From Blastobasis lacticolella (taxonomy: Eukaryota; Arthropoda; Insecta; Lepidoptera; Blastobasidae): a DNA stretch of 64,000 bases. The notes beneath the pieces were generated by a model. That model searched no databases. It was not told the origin of the DNA and was given only the letters and a program-made list of their open reading frames with translations. The stretch lies in assembly GCA_905147135.1 (NCBI GenBank), contig LR990046.1, positions 10,508,501 through 10,572,500 on the forward strand, in the 5' to 3' direction. The position numbers and the translations under genes were made by a program. Of this stretch, positions 34,801 through 45,400 are shown in pieces. Within the stretch, counting starts at the first letter, position 1, and the number at the start of each line of letters is the position of its first letter.

Positions 34801-35484
34801 GAGCTGTTGTCATCCAGGATCAACCAGTACCCGTCTCCGGAAACCGGTCTGCTCAACCAGAAAACCGCCGAGCCAAAGAAGAAGGCCAAGTCGCGGGCTT
34901 CTACAGACAAGTCACTGAAAAAGAAGAAGGAGAAGAAATCCAAGCACAAGAAGGAGTTAAACCTCATCATACCAGAGACTGGTAACGACGTAGCGAGTGA
35001 CTTAATTATAACCGACGACTCGAATGTGGAGAAAATGAAAGAAAGCGGCGCGGGCGACGAGCCCCGAGTGAACAGCACCAAGACTGAAAAACATAAGAAA
35101 TCCAAGAAAGACTCCAACGACAAAGACTCCAAGAAAAAGAAGTCCAAAAAAGGTAATGTGTAATGGTTTTTATTTCTACTGTTTTTATGTAGTAGCCAGG
35201 CTAAATGCGATTTCATTCCATGTCGTATTCAGCAATAAGATAGATAGCGTAACGATTATTATCAGACAGTTTATGAGTAGTAGCTTGACCTTGCTTTTTT
35301 CCTTTGAAAGGGAATTATATCTGACCCTATACAATATGACCCTATACAAGATAGCGACTTTTGTTTACCCTTTTAACGCTATGTCAAATAAATGGTATGG
35401 TTTCCTATTCCAGATAAATATGAAACAAAGCTGGGATATGAAGAAGCCCTGGGCATCTCGACGCCCAGCAAAGAAGTCGTATAG
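19806..35484 (+). CDS. AP3D1: AP-3 complex subunit delta (garnet/AP3D1 orthologue), 19 exons with an alternative exon 6
   Basis: Exons: 19806-19901, 19996-20091, 20173-20442, 21012-21141, 21447-21586, exon 6 (21889-21962 or 22516-22589), 23389-23537, 24811-24956, 25385-25586, 26539-26710, 27474-27645, 28555-28733, 29290-29457, 30056-30209, 30991-31120, 32430-32552, 33290-33416, 34785-35152, 35414-35484. Every junction is GT-AG and keeps phase, giving 988 residues. Residues 1-580 form the adaptin HEAT-repeat trunk, nearly identical to vertebrates in places (LQMLGYDISW, NYLSLAP, LRILIEDSDQN). An acidic/Ser-rich hinge and Lys-rich stretches follow (residues 680-965). Delta is one of the two large chains of AP-3, which sorts cargo to lysosomes and lysosome-related organelles; garnet mutants lose eye pigment in flies. 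Exons 7-17 are far GC-richer than exons 1-6. The frame ends at TAG 35482 after STPSKEVV, with no recognisable ear domain. A possible donor at 35479 could lead to exons I did not find. Confidence 0.93.
21889..21962 (+). CDS. AP3D1: AP3D1 alternative exon 6a (diverged copy)
   Basis: This is a 74-nt open segment preceded by TTCTTCGCAG and followed by the donor GTACCA. It encodes FGLMTQYEPDIGRKITQSLI plus DLIC, then a split Ser codon. It enters in phase 0 and leaves in phase 2, exactly like exon 6b 553 nt downstream. About 10 of 24 residues match 6b, including F, G, T, EP, G, K and LI at the same positions. It encodes roughly residues 245-269 of the trunk. Length, phase and spacing of conserved residues indicate a duplicated exon that has stayed coding. 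Confidence 0.8.
22516..22589 (+). CDS. AP3D1: AP3D1 alternative exon 6b (conserved copy)
   Basis: This is a 74-nt exon preceded by TTTGTTGCAG and followed by the strong donor GTGAGT. It encodes FGALTPLEPRLGKK and then LIEPLTNLIH, which is the sequence I remember for vertebrate AP-3 delta at this position. It is therefore the ancestral form of exon 6. Confidence 0.93.
23565..24150 (-). pseudogene. LINE ORF2 C-terminal fragment in AP3D1 intron 7
   Basis: On the minus strand the frame from 23917 gives FRQAKIRTTFLADTIRMWNK then FKRYIRCLLRGGRR, the usual end of an insect LINE ORF2, followed by the GGTGGCCCGC tail near 23610. It is inserted antisense to AP3D1. Confidence 0.65.
24180..24725 (+). 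mobile_element. Two LINE 3'-tail fragments in AP3D1 intron 7
   Basis: Both 24290-24385 and 24595-24720 carry GTGACCACT and CCATCAGGTGGCCCG followed by GCC-rich and ATAAAAA ends in sense orientation. The stretch between them is featureless. Confidence 0.6.
26216..26475. mobile_element. LINE tail interrupted by another LINE tail, AP3D1 intron 9
   Basis: CCCCTGCGG...ATAAGTCCGCCTTTGTA occurs twice (about 26238-26266 and 26449-26476), in each case as a LINE 3' tail. Between them lies a minus-sense tail at 26280-26405 matching 17355-17490. It ends within about 60 nt of the exon 10 acceptor. Confidence 0.55.
26926..27427. repeat. Tandem and dispersed repeats ending next to the exon 11 acceptor
   Basis: 26926-27000 and 27007-27080 are a tandem pair (ATAAGTGTACTCG, ATAGCTAGC). 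27100-27427 is closely related to 34490-34768: both contain TCTGATTATACCTACAAAGT and GATTTGCCATTTC. Each copy ends shortly before an AP3D1 exon. Confidence 0.65.
27621..28070 (+). repeat. Tandem repeat that duplicates the end of AP3D1 exon 11 with its donor
   Basis: The unit starts GGGGGACAAG, contains GCTGTACAGGTGATATACAC (exon end plus donor) and the downstream GTCCTGATACAACT block. It recurs from 27796 and, in part, from about 28018. An intact decoy donor stands at 27822. Simple CA repeats lie at about 27832-27870. Confidence 0.75.
28745..28882 (+). pseudogene. RTE LINE 3' end in AP3D1 intron 12
   Basis: ATCGCAGGTACCAGCTGGAT and ATAGGACCGGCCTTTGTGG are nearly identical to 32253-32307. In translation the stretch reads as the last residues of RTE ORF2 (IAGTSWMRKA, AYAQQWASFG) followed by GATGATG. 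Confidence 0.7.
30660..30955. mobile_element. GTAT microsatellite and RTE tail in AP3D1 intron 14
   Basis: 30661-30682 is a GTAT repeat. 30752-30950 on the minus strand reads as an RTE ORF2 end (DARANGLRRKVAQDREKWRK, MCRKANPG). Confidence 0.6.
31288..32325 (+). pseudogene. RTE-type LINE reverse transcriptase fragment in AP3D1 intron 15
   Basis: The sequence encodes reverse transcriptase blocks GVRQGDVISPKLF and LRFADDIVVM, containing the catalytic FADD, then a frameshift near 31603. Downstream comes GLKMNMDKTKIMSN, DYTYLGQIV and the C-terminal region to LRIARLKW, then a tail ending ATGATGATGATG at about 32323. The endonuclease and 5' half are missing. It is in sense orientation with the host gene. 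Confidence 0.85.
33490..34768. repeat. Repeat-filled AP3D1 intron 17
   Basis: 33500-33596 is a two-unit tandem repeat of about 51 bp (GTGCACGACCTGGCGCAA at the end of each unit). 33635-33740 is the common GTCCACTGCAGGACTTAGGG repeat. 33980-34250 has an inverted and shuffled relative at 43080-43400. 34490-34768 is the relative of 27100-27427. Confidence 0.55.
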
Positions 35485-36792
35485 TGTTCAGCACGGGAAA
35501 TGCCCTTTGATTCTTGTCACACGTTCCATGTTGTCTCAGTGCAATTTGTTAATTTTGAACAATTAATAGGTAAATATTTTTTATTATAGTTTCTTGATTA
35601 AAATATTTATAGACATTGTATTCATTCATAACTGAAAGTGAAACGTGTCCATACGATAAATGTTATATTTCATTAAGTCAATGTAGTTACTAAAGCTATA
35701 TATACCTATAATCATGTACAGTTTTATTATATACGATTAATGACATTGTAATTGTTTTGTTCAGCCTACGTTAGTGTGCGTATTCGTGATTTACCCATCC
35801 AGGGGGGCGATTCCCGCGCTGTGACATCTCACATTCATTTTCTGTAGCCAAAAACGGTATTACGTCACTGAAATTGATCTTCGATAATACACGACTGTCG
35901 AAGATAGTTGAGAAAATATTTTTGGCTACAATAGAGATTTCAATGTCACTATTAATGAAGATATGTGGCTTATAAAAATTTCGAATTCGAGATGTCACAG
36001 CGCAATAATTAGCTCCAGCCGCAGCAGCGGTTCGGAACACATGAAGTTTTACTAAATAAATATCGACGACGAAGTACCAATATCTCCTAACTAAAAAATT
36101 ACAACTTTTCAAGGTACGAAAAAAATGTCTCACATTTTTATTTTTTATAGAAGTTTATTTTATTAGTGTATAAAGTTACGAAAAATCGAATATCAAATTT
36201 AGGGGTCTTGCCAGCACGTGCGAAATTGCATTCTGCGTCGATTAACATTAAAAACTAAAAATCGCCAAAATGGAACTTAAGAGGTATTGGTACTACGTCG
36301 TCGATATGACGTAGCGGCACCGTATTCTTACGTCAATAAATAGACTCGCCCTTCGACTTCACCCCACCCGCACCGTTCCGCTACCCCAGCAAATATTCTT
36401 CAAAATCATCCGAGCATCGGCGAAAATTAATTTTTATCTCAATAGTTTAAAATGCTTTGTTGATTGTCAGTTTTGTTGGTTACCCGAACTAATCACTAAT
36501 GGCAATAGTCTTCGTCAAACTCGGTAGTGTATTGTTGTAACAGAAATATATCTTGTGGGCACCCTCCGTGTCCTTCGTCAGACCTTGGGTAATTTCTAAA
36601 ACAAACATACCATCAGACAGGCTGTGAGTTCCAAGGCCACCTTTTGTTTCCATCATCTGATCAGCTAACTTGCATTTCAATACAATCGAATAATGGGATC
36701 TGGGTCAAATACTGTTTAAGATGGTCCAACATAGTGCCAAGGTTCGTATTGACCTACTTCTCAGTAAACGATTGAATTGAAATTGTGCACGC
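35485..36792. other. Region downstream of AP3D1, with one MITE
   Basis: This should include the AP3D1 3' UTR. The first clean AATAAA is at 36335. I searched it for the AP-3 delta ear and found nothing resembling it. 36489-36680 (minus frame) is a repeat, partly echoed near 5080-5120. Confidence 0.4.
35816..36003. mobile_element. MITE, family A, copy 2
   Basis: The inverted ends GCGCTGTGACATCTCACATT and GAATTCGAGATGTCACAGCG match the element at 6695-6902, with the same interior. Confidence 0.75.
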
Positions 36793-37432
36793 GTTCTCGG
36801 CGTGCGCGCATGAAAGTTACATGGATGACATATTCGAACTAGCGATGCGTAATACAATAACGTTGTAGTTGGATCTTCCCAACTTATAAATTTAATCGTA
36901 AACCAGGTTCAACTTGAAAGAGCTACGAGAAGTGCCTACAAAGGATTTGACAACCTAGGTACGTATAAGATTACTATAGCAGCGTCGGCTTTAGTATCGC
37001 GGCGCCCGGGAAATATAGAGTACTCGACATCGTTAAAACTTGTCAAATGTAACCGACAAAGAAAATGCGATTAAAATAAAAGAATAAAATCTTTATATTT
37101 TTTATTTGAAAAAATTAGTCTTCAGATTTTAAATAAATTAAAGAAGCTCATAATACATAACTACACTACTAAAATCCAGACAGCCGCGGGCGCTGACTCG
37201 GCGGCCGACGCCGACGCCGACGGTTCGCGCTCCCTAAAGCCGGTACTGTCCCTACGCAACAAAATATTTCGGTATCAATAAAAGAGGACACTTCAGCTCT
37301 TGTGTACGGAAAGTTTATTCGTGACAATTACAAACAACTCACAGTTGTATAAGCTAGTATGCTTCAAAAGTGTCTAGAGATCAAGCACGTTTTATGTCAA
37401 TCATTAACTATTAATTGTTACAATGTATTTTT

Positions 37433-37498
37433 AAAACCATAACAAAAATCGTTTCCAGGGATATGCTTTATCCCTGGATACGATTTTGGTATGGTTTT
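37433..37498. repeat. Hairpin with about 30-bp arms
   Basis: AAAACCATAACAAAAATCGT...CCAGGGATA, a loop of about 5 nt, then TATCCCTGGATACGATTTTG...GGTTTT. Only two mismatches and one bulge interrupt the stem. It is present in copy A only. Confidence 0.85.
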
Positions 37499-38418
37499 GT
37501 AATTACTAAAAAAACAGGTTTTTGCTATATTTAAAAAAATATAATTTAAAAAAACTTAATTCTCAGTAGTTGGCAAAATAGTATTCTTAGACAGTTTTGA
37601 GTATAAAAAAACACTTGTTGTTAACAAGTTTTATTTCACACCTTCAAAATTCAATCGCTTACTATTCCTCTTCTTGTAAGTCGAAGTGTGTACAAAGTCG
37701 TGCGGATTGGTATCGAGCTTCCGTTAGAGATAATGTATTGGTGACGCCACTGAAATTACAGTCAATAATTTATATTCATAGGCGGCGGGGATTTCCATTT
37801 TATCATTTTTCATCAGGTAGCTCGAGTGTTCATTTGTCTACCGCACGCATAACATGAAAAAATACAACAGTTCGATTTGACAACGACTAAAAAGGTACCG
37901 GAGTAAACAATCGAAGTACCAGAGATTATTGTCACCTACCGATGAAGAGTTGGGTGTTTTTCTGATTTCATTACATATTTGATTAATTTTTTTTCTTTAT
38001 AAGTAATTACACTTTTTTTTATTATATAATAAAAAGATAAATTACAATCCATAATAAAAATACACCTTATAAAAAAATCTATAACTTTGAACACTGCATC
38101 AATAACGATTAAAAGAGTGGCAATTTATAAATTAATACGCAATACTAAATGAGTATCAAAACAAAATTATGTAAATTTCACAAAAATAACTAAAAACAAG
38201 TGAACTATCCAATGTCTTGACTGGCTCGCTCGCACGGTGTGAGTATAGTAAGTATTTGGGAACACAGTGTGGGCCAATTGAAGAGGTTCTGAAGTCGACA
38301 CGTGCGCCGCCGTCGCAGCAACGCAGACTCTGTCTTCCACCGAGGCAGCCAATCAGCATTCGCAGTCGTCGAACCCGCCGCCACCGCTGCTTTTGCCGCC
38401 GCCACTGCCGCCTCCGCC

Positions 38419-38457
38419 GGCGCCTTTTTTATGCGTAAAGTGTACCTATTGGTCCAT
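38419..38457 (-). promoter_or_regulatory. Candidate CCAAT/TATA promoter, copy A
   Basis: On the minus strand GACCAATAGG is followed about 12 nt later by CATAAAAAAGGCGCC and then a GC-rich run, as in a Pol II core promoter reading towards lower coordinates. The identical arrangement is at 39878-39916. No transcript is demonstrated. Confidence 0.25.
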
Positions 38458-38631
38458 ACTTCAATATTTATAAACAGCAATTTTAAATAGCAAGCATAGT
38501 TTTGTATTCCCATCTATAAAATCCTTACGGGGCAGTGCAACGAAGATTTATTTGATATAATATCATCGTCCACAAAACAAGATTATTTATAGGTAGGTAC
38601 TCCTAAAGATAGAGACGAGATAAAATATAGA

Positions 38632-40090
38632 CTTTCTCGGCGGGCGCGCATAAAATTACCTACTTTGACGACATATTCGAACTAGCCACCAATGTTATAG
38701 TTAGATCTTCTCAACTTGCAAATTTAATCGTAAATCAGAAGTTGAAATCAGAAGAGCTACGAGAAGTAAGGATATGACAAACTAGGTACTAGTACGATAG
38801 CAGCGTCGGCTTTAGTATCGCGACTCCCGACTATCAATTTTCATTAAACTTGTCAAATGTAACCGACAAAGAAAAATGCGAACCAAATAAAATATTAAGA
38901 TCTTGAATTTTTTATTTTCAAATAAATTAAACGTCAGCTTTAAAATAAATTAAAGAAGTTCGTAATAAATAACTACACTACTAAAATCCAGACCCAGCCG
39001 GGGGCGCTGACTCGGCGGCCGACGCCGACGCCGACGGTTCCCTAAAGCCGGCACTGTCACTACGCAACAAAATATTTCGGCATCAATAAAAGAGGATACT
39101 TCAGTTCTTGTGTACGGAAAGTTTATTCGTTACATAACTACAAATGAACTCAAAAATATATCAATTGTATAAAAGAAACAGTTGTCGTAAACAAGATTTA
39201 TTTCATACCTACTTAAAAATGACTAATTCAATTACATCGCTTGCTTGCTATTCCTCTAGTTAGTAAATCGGTTGGTCAGTCCTGGTACCGAACTGCAGTG
39301 TCCGGGAATATAATAGGATCCCGCGCACGAGAAAGCCGCTGCATAGTCGACTATAAACAGAGCAGTAGTTCAGTACCAGAGTAACCACCCGAAGTACCAG
39401 TCCAGGTGGCCTGTAAGTGCTCTTTATCTACACATATTTTACTTCATTTTTTTCTATATAATAACTTTCACTTTTTAGTTTACTTAATAAAAAAATATAA
39501 ATTACAATCCATTATAGATAAAATCGTTAACTCGAAACACTGCATGAAAATAACAATCAAAAGAGTTGCAATTTATAAATATAAAATACACAATACCAAA
39601 CCAATAAGACTAACAAAAGAAATTATGTAAACGTCACAAAAAGGATTGAAAACAAGTGAAGTAGAAAATGTCTTGAATCTGTCGCTCTCTTGGGGTGGGT
39701 AGGTAGGTACTTGGGAACATAGTGTGGTTCGATTGGGGTGGTTTAGAATCCGACGCGAGCGCGATCTCAGCTGCGCACGCTCAGTCCGTCACCGAGACGC
39801 TCGGAGTCGTCGGGGCAGCCGGCGCGGCCGCCGCCGCCACTGCCTCCGCCACCGCCACCGCTGCTTCCGCCTCCGCCGGCGCCTTTTTTATGCGTAAAGT
39901 GTACCTATTGGTCCATACTTCAACGTTCAATCAATCAATTCTGATAGAATTAGCATAGTTATTGTGTATTCGCATTAAAGGGTAGGTAAAGCAACGAAAA
40001 CCCCTGTAGTGTTATTACCTGCCTAACTAGCCATCGTCCACACAACCAGATTCTTTACCACTCTTAAACAAGATAAAAGTAACTTGCTTT
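38632..40090. repeat. Tandem segmental duplication, copy B
   Basis: This is the adjacent partner of 36793-38631. The GC-rich block at 38990-39070 and the Ala/Pro-coding-like GC block at 39740-39890 correspond to those of copy A. A 53-bp stretch (39871-39923) is identical in both copies, although flanks differ by roughly a fifth to a quarter of sites by eye. Confidence 0.75.
39878..39916 (-). promoter_or_regulatory. Candidate CCAAT/TATA promoter, copy B
   Basis: Same CCAAT and CATAAAAAAGG pair as at 38419-38457, fully identical in sequence. Prediction from motifs only. Confidence 0.25.
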
Positions 40091-40139
40091 AGTGTACCTG
40101 CTTTAAATATCTACTGCCGCAGTCTGTAATAACCTGTGG

Positions 40140-40975
40140 CAATAACTGCGTTAGTAGATAGAACATCCGCTGCTGAACATAGGCCCCCACGGCTTCCCGC
40201 CGATCGACTCTGGGTCTCCTGCATTTATCGGCTCCTCACGACCTTAACGAGATCATTTGTCCGTCTCGTGGGGTGACGTCCAACGCCGCGATTGCCAGTA
40301 CGTGGTCGCCACACGAGAATCTTTCGCTCCATCGGACAACGGTTCTGCGAGCTACTTACATGGCCAGCCCATTGCCACTTCAGTTTTGGGACACTGGAAC
40401 CTGTGTCGGAAACCTTAGTTCTGCTACGGATATGTTCATGTCTGATATCACGTAGACAACTCTCCATCGCACGCTGACTGACCCTGAACCATCTTATGAA
40501 GGCCTTCGTGAGGCACCACATCTCTGATCCGTAACTTACACTGGCAACACACGTTAATCATTGGAATACTGTGACTTTTGAACGACAAAGATCTTACGCA
40601 ATATTCCGAAAGCTGCCCAACCGAGTTGCATGCGTCTATTGATTCTTTCTCGAAGTTGGATCTACGTTTGGTCAAACTTCGACAAGAGCCCCCGACCATT
40701 ACTAGGACGAGTGTGACGTGCACATTAGACTTTAGGTTCGTCTTGTCTATGTTTATTTTAAGACCCACCTCATTCCGCCATGACTACAATATCGCCAGCA
40801 AACCGAATGTAAGAACGGTCCTCGCCATTGACATTGATGCGGGATGCATTTCTAGAGCTTGAAATAACGTTTCGGAGAGATGACATCTTGTCTCACGCCT
40901 CGCTGCAGTTGGATCGGTCCCGTCATTGCTCTTGGACAGATCGTCATTAGTGTTCGGTGTACGAGACACATTTTG
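40140..40975 (-). pseudogene. Degenerate RTE reverse transcriptase fragment
   Basis: On the minus strand broken frames give INVNGED, then FAGDIVVM where the catalytic FADD has become FAGD. GLKINIDKTNLKSN, GQLSEYCVRSL and VWRPRTGNRGVGRHPTRRT follow. Several frameshifts and stops are present. It is related to the copy at 31288-32325 in opposite orientation. Confidence 0.8.
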
Positions 40976-41545
40976 TTCAATTCTGCAAATCGATGTACAA
41001 GCTCAAATGGCTAGCTAGCACACATGTACTAGATGTCAAGACAATCATTTTGACCCACAATAATGCCGCCATTTTTCTTTTATATGGAAACAAAATTGTT
41101 TTCTCTGAATCCTATGGAGTGTGGTATCAAATGAAACGGTCTTTCCGAGCTAATTCCTAAAATAAACCACTATTTTTTATACCCCACTCGACAGGTTTCT
41201 CGATCTAATACACTAGTGCCAAATGGCTAGCTTGTTCATCAGTTTGCAGTTTTTTTAGATGTAGGCGTTTTAGTATAGGCTTCTCAACACTTCGACGTAC
41301 CGATAGTCAACGTGGCACCTCTGGAGAGACTGAAACACGGTCCGTCTCCATTAAGCATTTGAGCCAAACGCACTTGTGCTGCGCTGCGCGACGCCTCATC
41401 ATTAAAAAAATATGGATACTGAAATCAACTTACCTCGGGAGAATTATTCTCGAAATCCCTCTCGTTGGATGTTTGGCGACCATAGCGAATGATACTAATG
41501 ATGGAACTACTTAGTAAAACTACAATCGAATCAGATCTAATTAAG
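40976..41545. other. Intergenic, nothing recognisable
   Basis: AT-rich sequence between the RTE fragment and the SUCLA2 3' UTR. The frame at 40957-41160 has no known motif. Confidence 0.4.
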
Positions 41546-42435
41546 TTTATTCAAAATGACCTCAAAAAGCCAATAAATAAATATAAATTGTAATAATGTT
41601 GTACTTTCAACTTTCCAAAATACTTCTTATTAGTACACTGTAGATTATATACTGAACAACATAATTTATATATGCTATTTACAATTATACATATTCATAT
41701 GCATGTATTGCAAAAAATACATGACTCGATTATTGCGCTGATACACGTACGGGGCCGATCGACGGCCTCGCTCCCGATATAATGAAAATAACACTGCGCT
41801 GTAATTGATCATTGTTGCGAACAAACAACATAGAACACACTACATTCTTTAATTAGTTTCTATAGTCTAGTCTACAATAGTCAACAATGCTTAGATACTA
41901 AATGTAATAAATAGTTAAGGAAATTACTCTAACGTCTAATATAATGAAATAGTTGTCACACAACTTATTCTCTTCTTCCGAGATACGCAATCCTTATACA
42001 TCGACATATACCGGTAACAAAAGCGTGTCGTTCTTATAAAAAAATAACAGTAATATATAGACAATTATCACTTGGGATCCACATCCCTCAATCAACATTG
42101 CAAATTCCACCCTATCTACAATATAGCGAAGGGACACAAGAAGCAGCGTGTGTAAATTCGTAATAGGGAATGGTGCATCACTAGACATACAGTATAAGAG
42201 GTATATTTAAATATCATAATCTACGGTTATGTCATTACTTTACGGATGTTTAAAATACTGTCGTAAATGAGTTCGATATTAATATTACGGATATAGAACT
42301 AAATACGTGTACCACGTTGCGGAGAACGAGTCAAGTCGAGAATCGAAGGAAGATATCCACGGTTGAGAATAGTACGAGTCGAGTATTAGAAGGGAGACGC
42401 TAAGATGGCGGTGTGCGGCGGAATACTGGTGCGGT
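41546..42435 (-). other. Probable 3' UTR of SUCLA2
   Basis: This stretch lies downstream of the stop at 42436 and is AT-rich with no coding signal. The AATAAA read on the minus strand at 41551-41546 is a candidate poly(A) signal; an ATTAAA near 41850 is another. The extent is a guess from the signals only. Confidence 0.35.
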
Positions 42436-45400
42436 CTACTTCTCGAGGAACTGTTTTGGTATATCGAATTTAACCTCGACGCCGGCCTTCTTGGCGAGGG
42501 CCACGATCTCCGAGAGCTGGACCACGAGCTGGGCGGCCTCGTCCAGGTCGTCGCGAGGCACGATGCGAAGCCCCGACTCCGCAACCAGCTTTCGAGCTTC
42601 GTTCACCTTCGTGCCCTGGATACAAAGTTCATGGTATAAAAATATTTCATCGTCTGCCAGAAAACATAATCGTAGCGAACAAGGCAATAAATTCTAAAAG
42701 GAACTCAAAAATTGATTGCTTGACAAATCGTTTTTTGACTGGACGAATTTTGGTTGTACAAAAATACTGGAATTAATGTTTTAATCATTTCTGCTTGACG
42801 TTGTACTAAAATGTGACATTGTACCTATGTTATTTTTAATGTTGACATTATTAAAATTGATTAATATGACATTATTATATAATTGGACATTAATTTTATT
42901 ATTTTGTTATAACTATTATTTAATTTAAATTATGGGACATCAGTATTGTATTATTTGTACGAGCTTCAATCATTTAGAGAGCACTAAAAATTGTTTTATC
43001 ATCGTCTAATATATGGTACGACCAGAATGGACAGACTGTTAGGATTTCTGTGGGGAATACGGAGGTTGCCTGACACTGAATAAAAAAAACCTATAGACTG
43101 AGGGCGCCGCAATAAAAAAAAGAAACCGACTTTAAAGTGCCTGTGAAACTTCCAGGAGGATGTGAGGCCGACCGTTTCTTTTTCATTTCTAGAACCCACA
43201 CAAGAGGATATGAAAGTACTATCGCTACGAAAAGTTTGGGTCACTAAAATACTTTATTTTTGTGTCAGGTTGTGCACGGGCCGACCAACGTTTTATGGGT
43301 TTTCCTATACCTCTACTATCGCTACAAAGTGAAAATCTCTGGTACTTGATGATTAGGATAACCTAAGGCGCCCTCATAATCTATAAGCTTATCTTACTGA
43401 AAATAGCTTTTAGAGATTACTGGAATTCCAGTTTAAAAAATTTGTTTACATTGTGTACGTCACTAGCGGTCATCGCCTCCCGTCTTAAACAATTTTTATC
43501 TTGCTAGTTAATAATTTTTTTTTTAATTGGACTTGTCAGGCATTTGACCGCCATCTCACCCGGCAGCAAGCGACGAGGCGGCCGATGATGGGATGTATGC
43601 CTGTCTAGAAAAAGCCTATTCACTCTGGCCTAGTATTATAATGTCATGGAATTAAAATCGAAACTCGAGTAGCAAATTGCTACGAGTTTTAGGTCGTACA
43701 ACCACAAAGTTACAGACCGCGGCACGTATCTTGAGCGGTGACCGTTATTGCGCAGAAGTCAAAAATAAGGTGTCGTGGGGGAGGAAAACCGCGGGGCGGC
43801 CGCAGCGACATACGTAAGCGCTGATTGGCTATCATTAGCTCCGTGCGCCGATTGGATTGGTGCGCGACTGTGCCCATGCACAGGTATTCCCTCCGAGTTT
43901 CAACCGCTCAACTTACGTGCCGCTAGGTATATCTGCTGTAAAACCGCTACTCAAAAAGAAAGCTGCTGTAAAATCATAAGTTCCAATAAAGACACGACCG
44001 TTGGCGCGCACTCACCTGCAAGCGCACGATGACCGGGATCTGGATGTTGAGGTTCTTAGCGGCGGTGATGATGCCCTCCGCGATGACGTCACACCTCATG
44101 ATGCCACCGAAGATGTTAACCATGATGGCAGACACGTTCGGGTCAGACAGGATGATTTTGAAGGCTTCCTGCGGACGTCATGCGATGACGATTCGTCAAT
44201 AAACACCCATGTTCCGCCACAATTGTAAAATAAACATGTGTCGCTAACTAGGCTAAGCGAGAACATAATATCAGTTGGTCACGATATATTCGTGTCGCAG
44301 CCAACTCTAATGTTAAAGGGAATGGCTACAGACTTTTTTAAATTGCAGTTCTGGAATTCTGTCTGCTAGATAACTCTTACGTTTCACACACAAATTGGAA
44401 AACGTAAAAGCTACACCTATTTTTAGGAAACTATTTATGAAAAAGGGTTCAAATACACCTAGAAGGCTCTCTTGAAATTCAAGAGTTACGAGGCCACTTA
44501 ATCTCCGAATAATTAACCTCCAATCTTTGTCTAGATTAGACTATTGACTCAAACTCTCGTTTCTTTAAATTGTAGACTGTGGTTTGTCCGTGTGGAAGTG
44601 GTGGGTGATGGAAATGAACTTGTAGTAGAACTGCAAATGCGATCGCGGTCGCAGCTCTCGTCCTTGGGTTGGGGTCTTTCAGTGCTATAGATTCGTAAAA
44701 AGAATTCTGAGCAACAGAAAGACCCCTGAGGATAGACATAGTCTTTTATTCCCCTCCATTTGCAAGTCGCAACATACAAGTACTATAGTCGAGTTTCTGT
44801 TTTATAAATAAGGCCAGCGTTCATTTGACGTGACAAGCGCCGCGCTACACGCCCATAGGCTACGAGGGTTTTCGCAATCCCAAAACCCACGAGATGGGCT
44901 TACTGCGACGTAAGATCTGTGGTCAAAATAAAACCGTGTCATTGGACGAAAACGCTGACTCTTCGTGCATAAAAGAGGTGTTTACCGAGACGGCCTGAGC
45001 AGTGGCGCCGCCGCCGACGTCGAGGAAGTTGGCCGGGTCGCCGCCGTACAGCTTGATGATGTCCATGGTGGCCATGGCCAGCCCGGCGCCGTTCACCATG
45101 CACCCGATGTTGCCTGACGGACATCGTACCATACATACATACCATACACACAAAACATCTAGCCTTTTTCCCGTACGGGTAGACAGAGGCAGTACCTTAC
45201 ATACCAGTACATTATAAAGAACTTCGAGTATCGACTTTCATCAATTAAAATCGATTGTTGAATCAATTTAGTCGCTTACGTTCTTATCGTACATAGTGTA
45301 TGAAATAATAGTTCTAATCTTTTCTTCTATTATTGGCACGTGGCAATATTACTGTGCTAGTTGAGTATCACTACTCAACTCACACTCGACTGATTAACGA

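Larger units (their letters stand above)
36793..38631. repeat. Tandem segmental duplication, copy A
   Basis: This copy aligns along most of its length with copy B immediately downstream. Shared blocks include GCAGCGTCGGCTTTAGTATC, ACTTGTCAAATGTAACCGAC, a GC-rich block at 37183-37260, CTTGTGTACGGAAAGTTTAT and the final block at 38412-38464. Copy A alone has about 230 bp extra near 37380-37600, including a long hairpin, and a LINE-tail insertion near 37780-37860. No protein family is recognised in it. Confidence 0.75.

Noticed and set aside
34770..35216. 148-codon minus-strand frame with Phe/Ser-rich sequence
   Set aside because: It is the antisense shadow of the Lys-rich AP3D1 exon 18.
37183..37279. 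Alternative last exon of AP3D1 (phase 0 open frame after a CCAG acceptor, ending in a stop that overlaps AATAAA)
   Set aside because: The homologous block in copy B is shifted by 2 nt at the acceptor side, no family match exists, and the encoded sequence does not resemble an adaptin ear.
38156..38513. Ala-rich or Arg-rich proteins in the duplicated GC blocks
   Set aside because: The open frame differs between the two copies and indels are not multiples of three, so coding is not supported.
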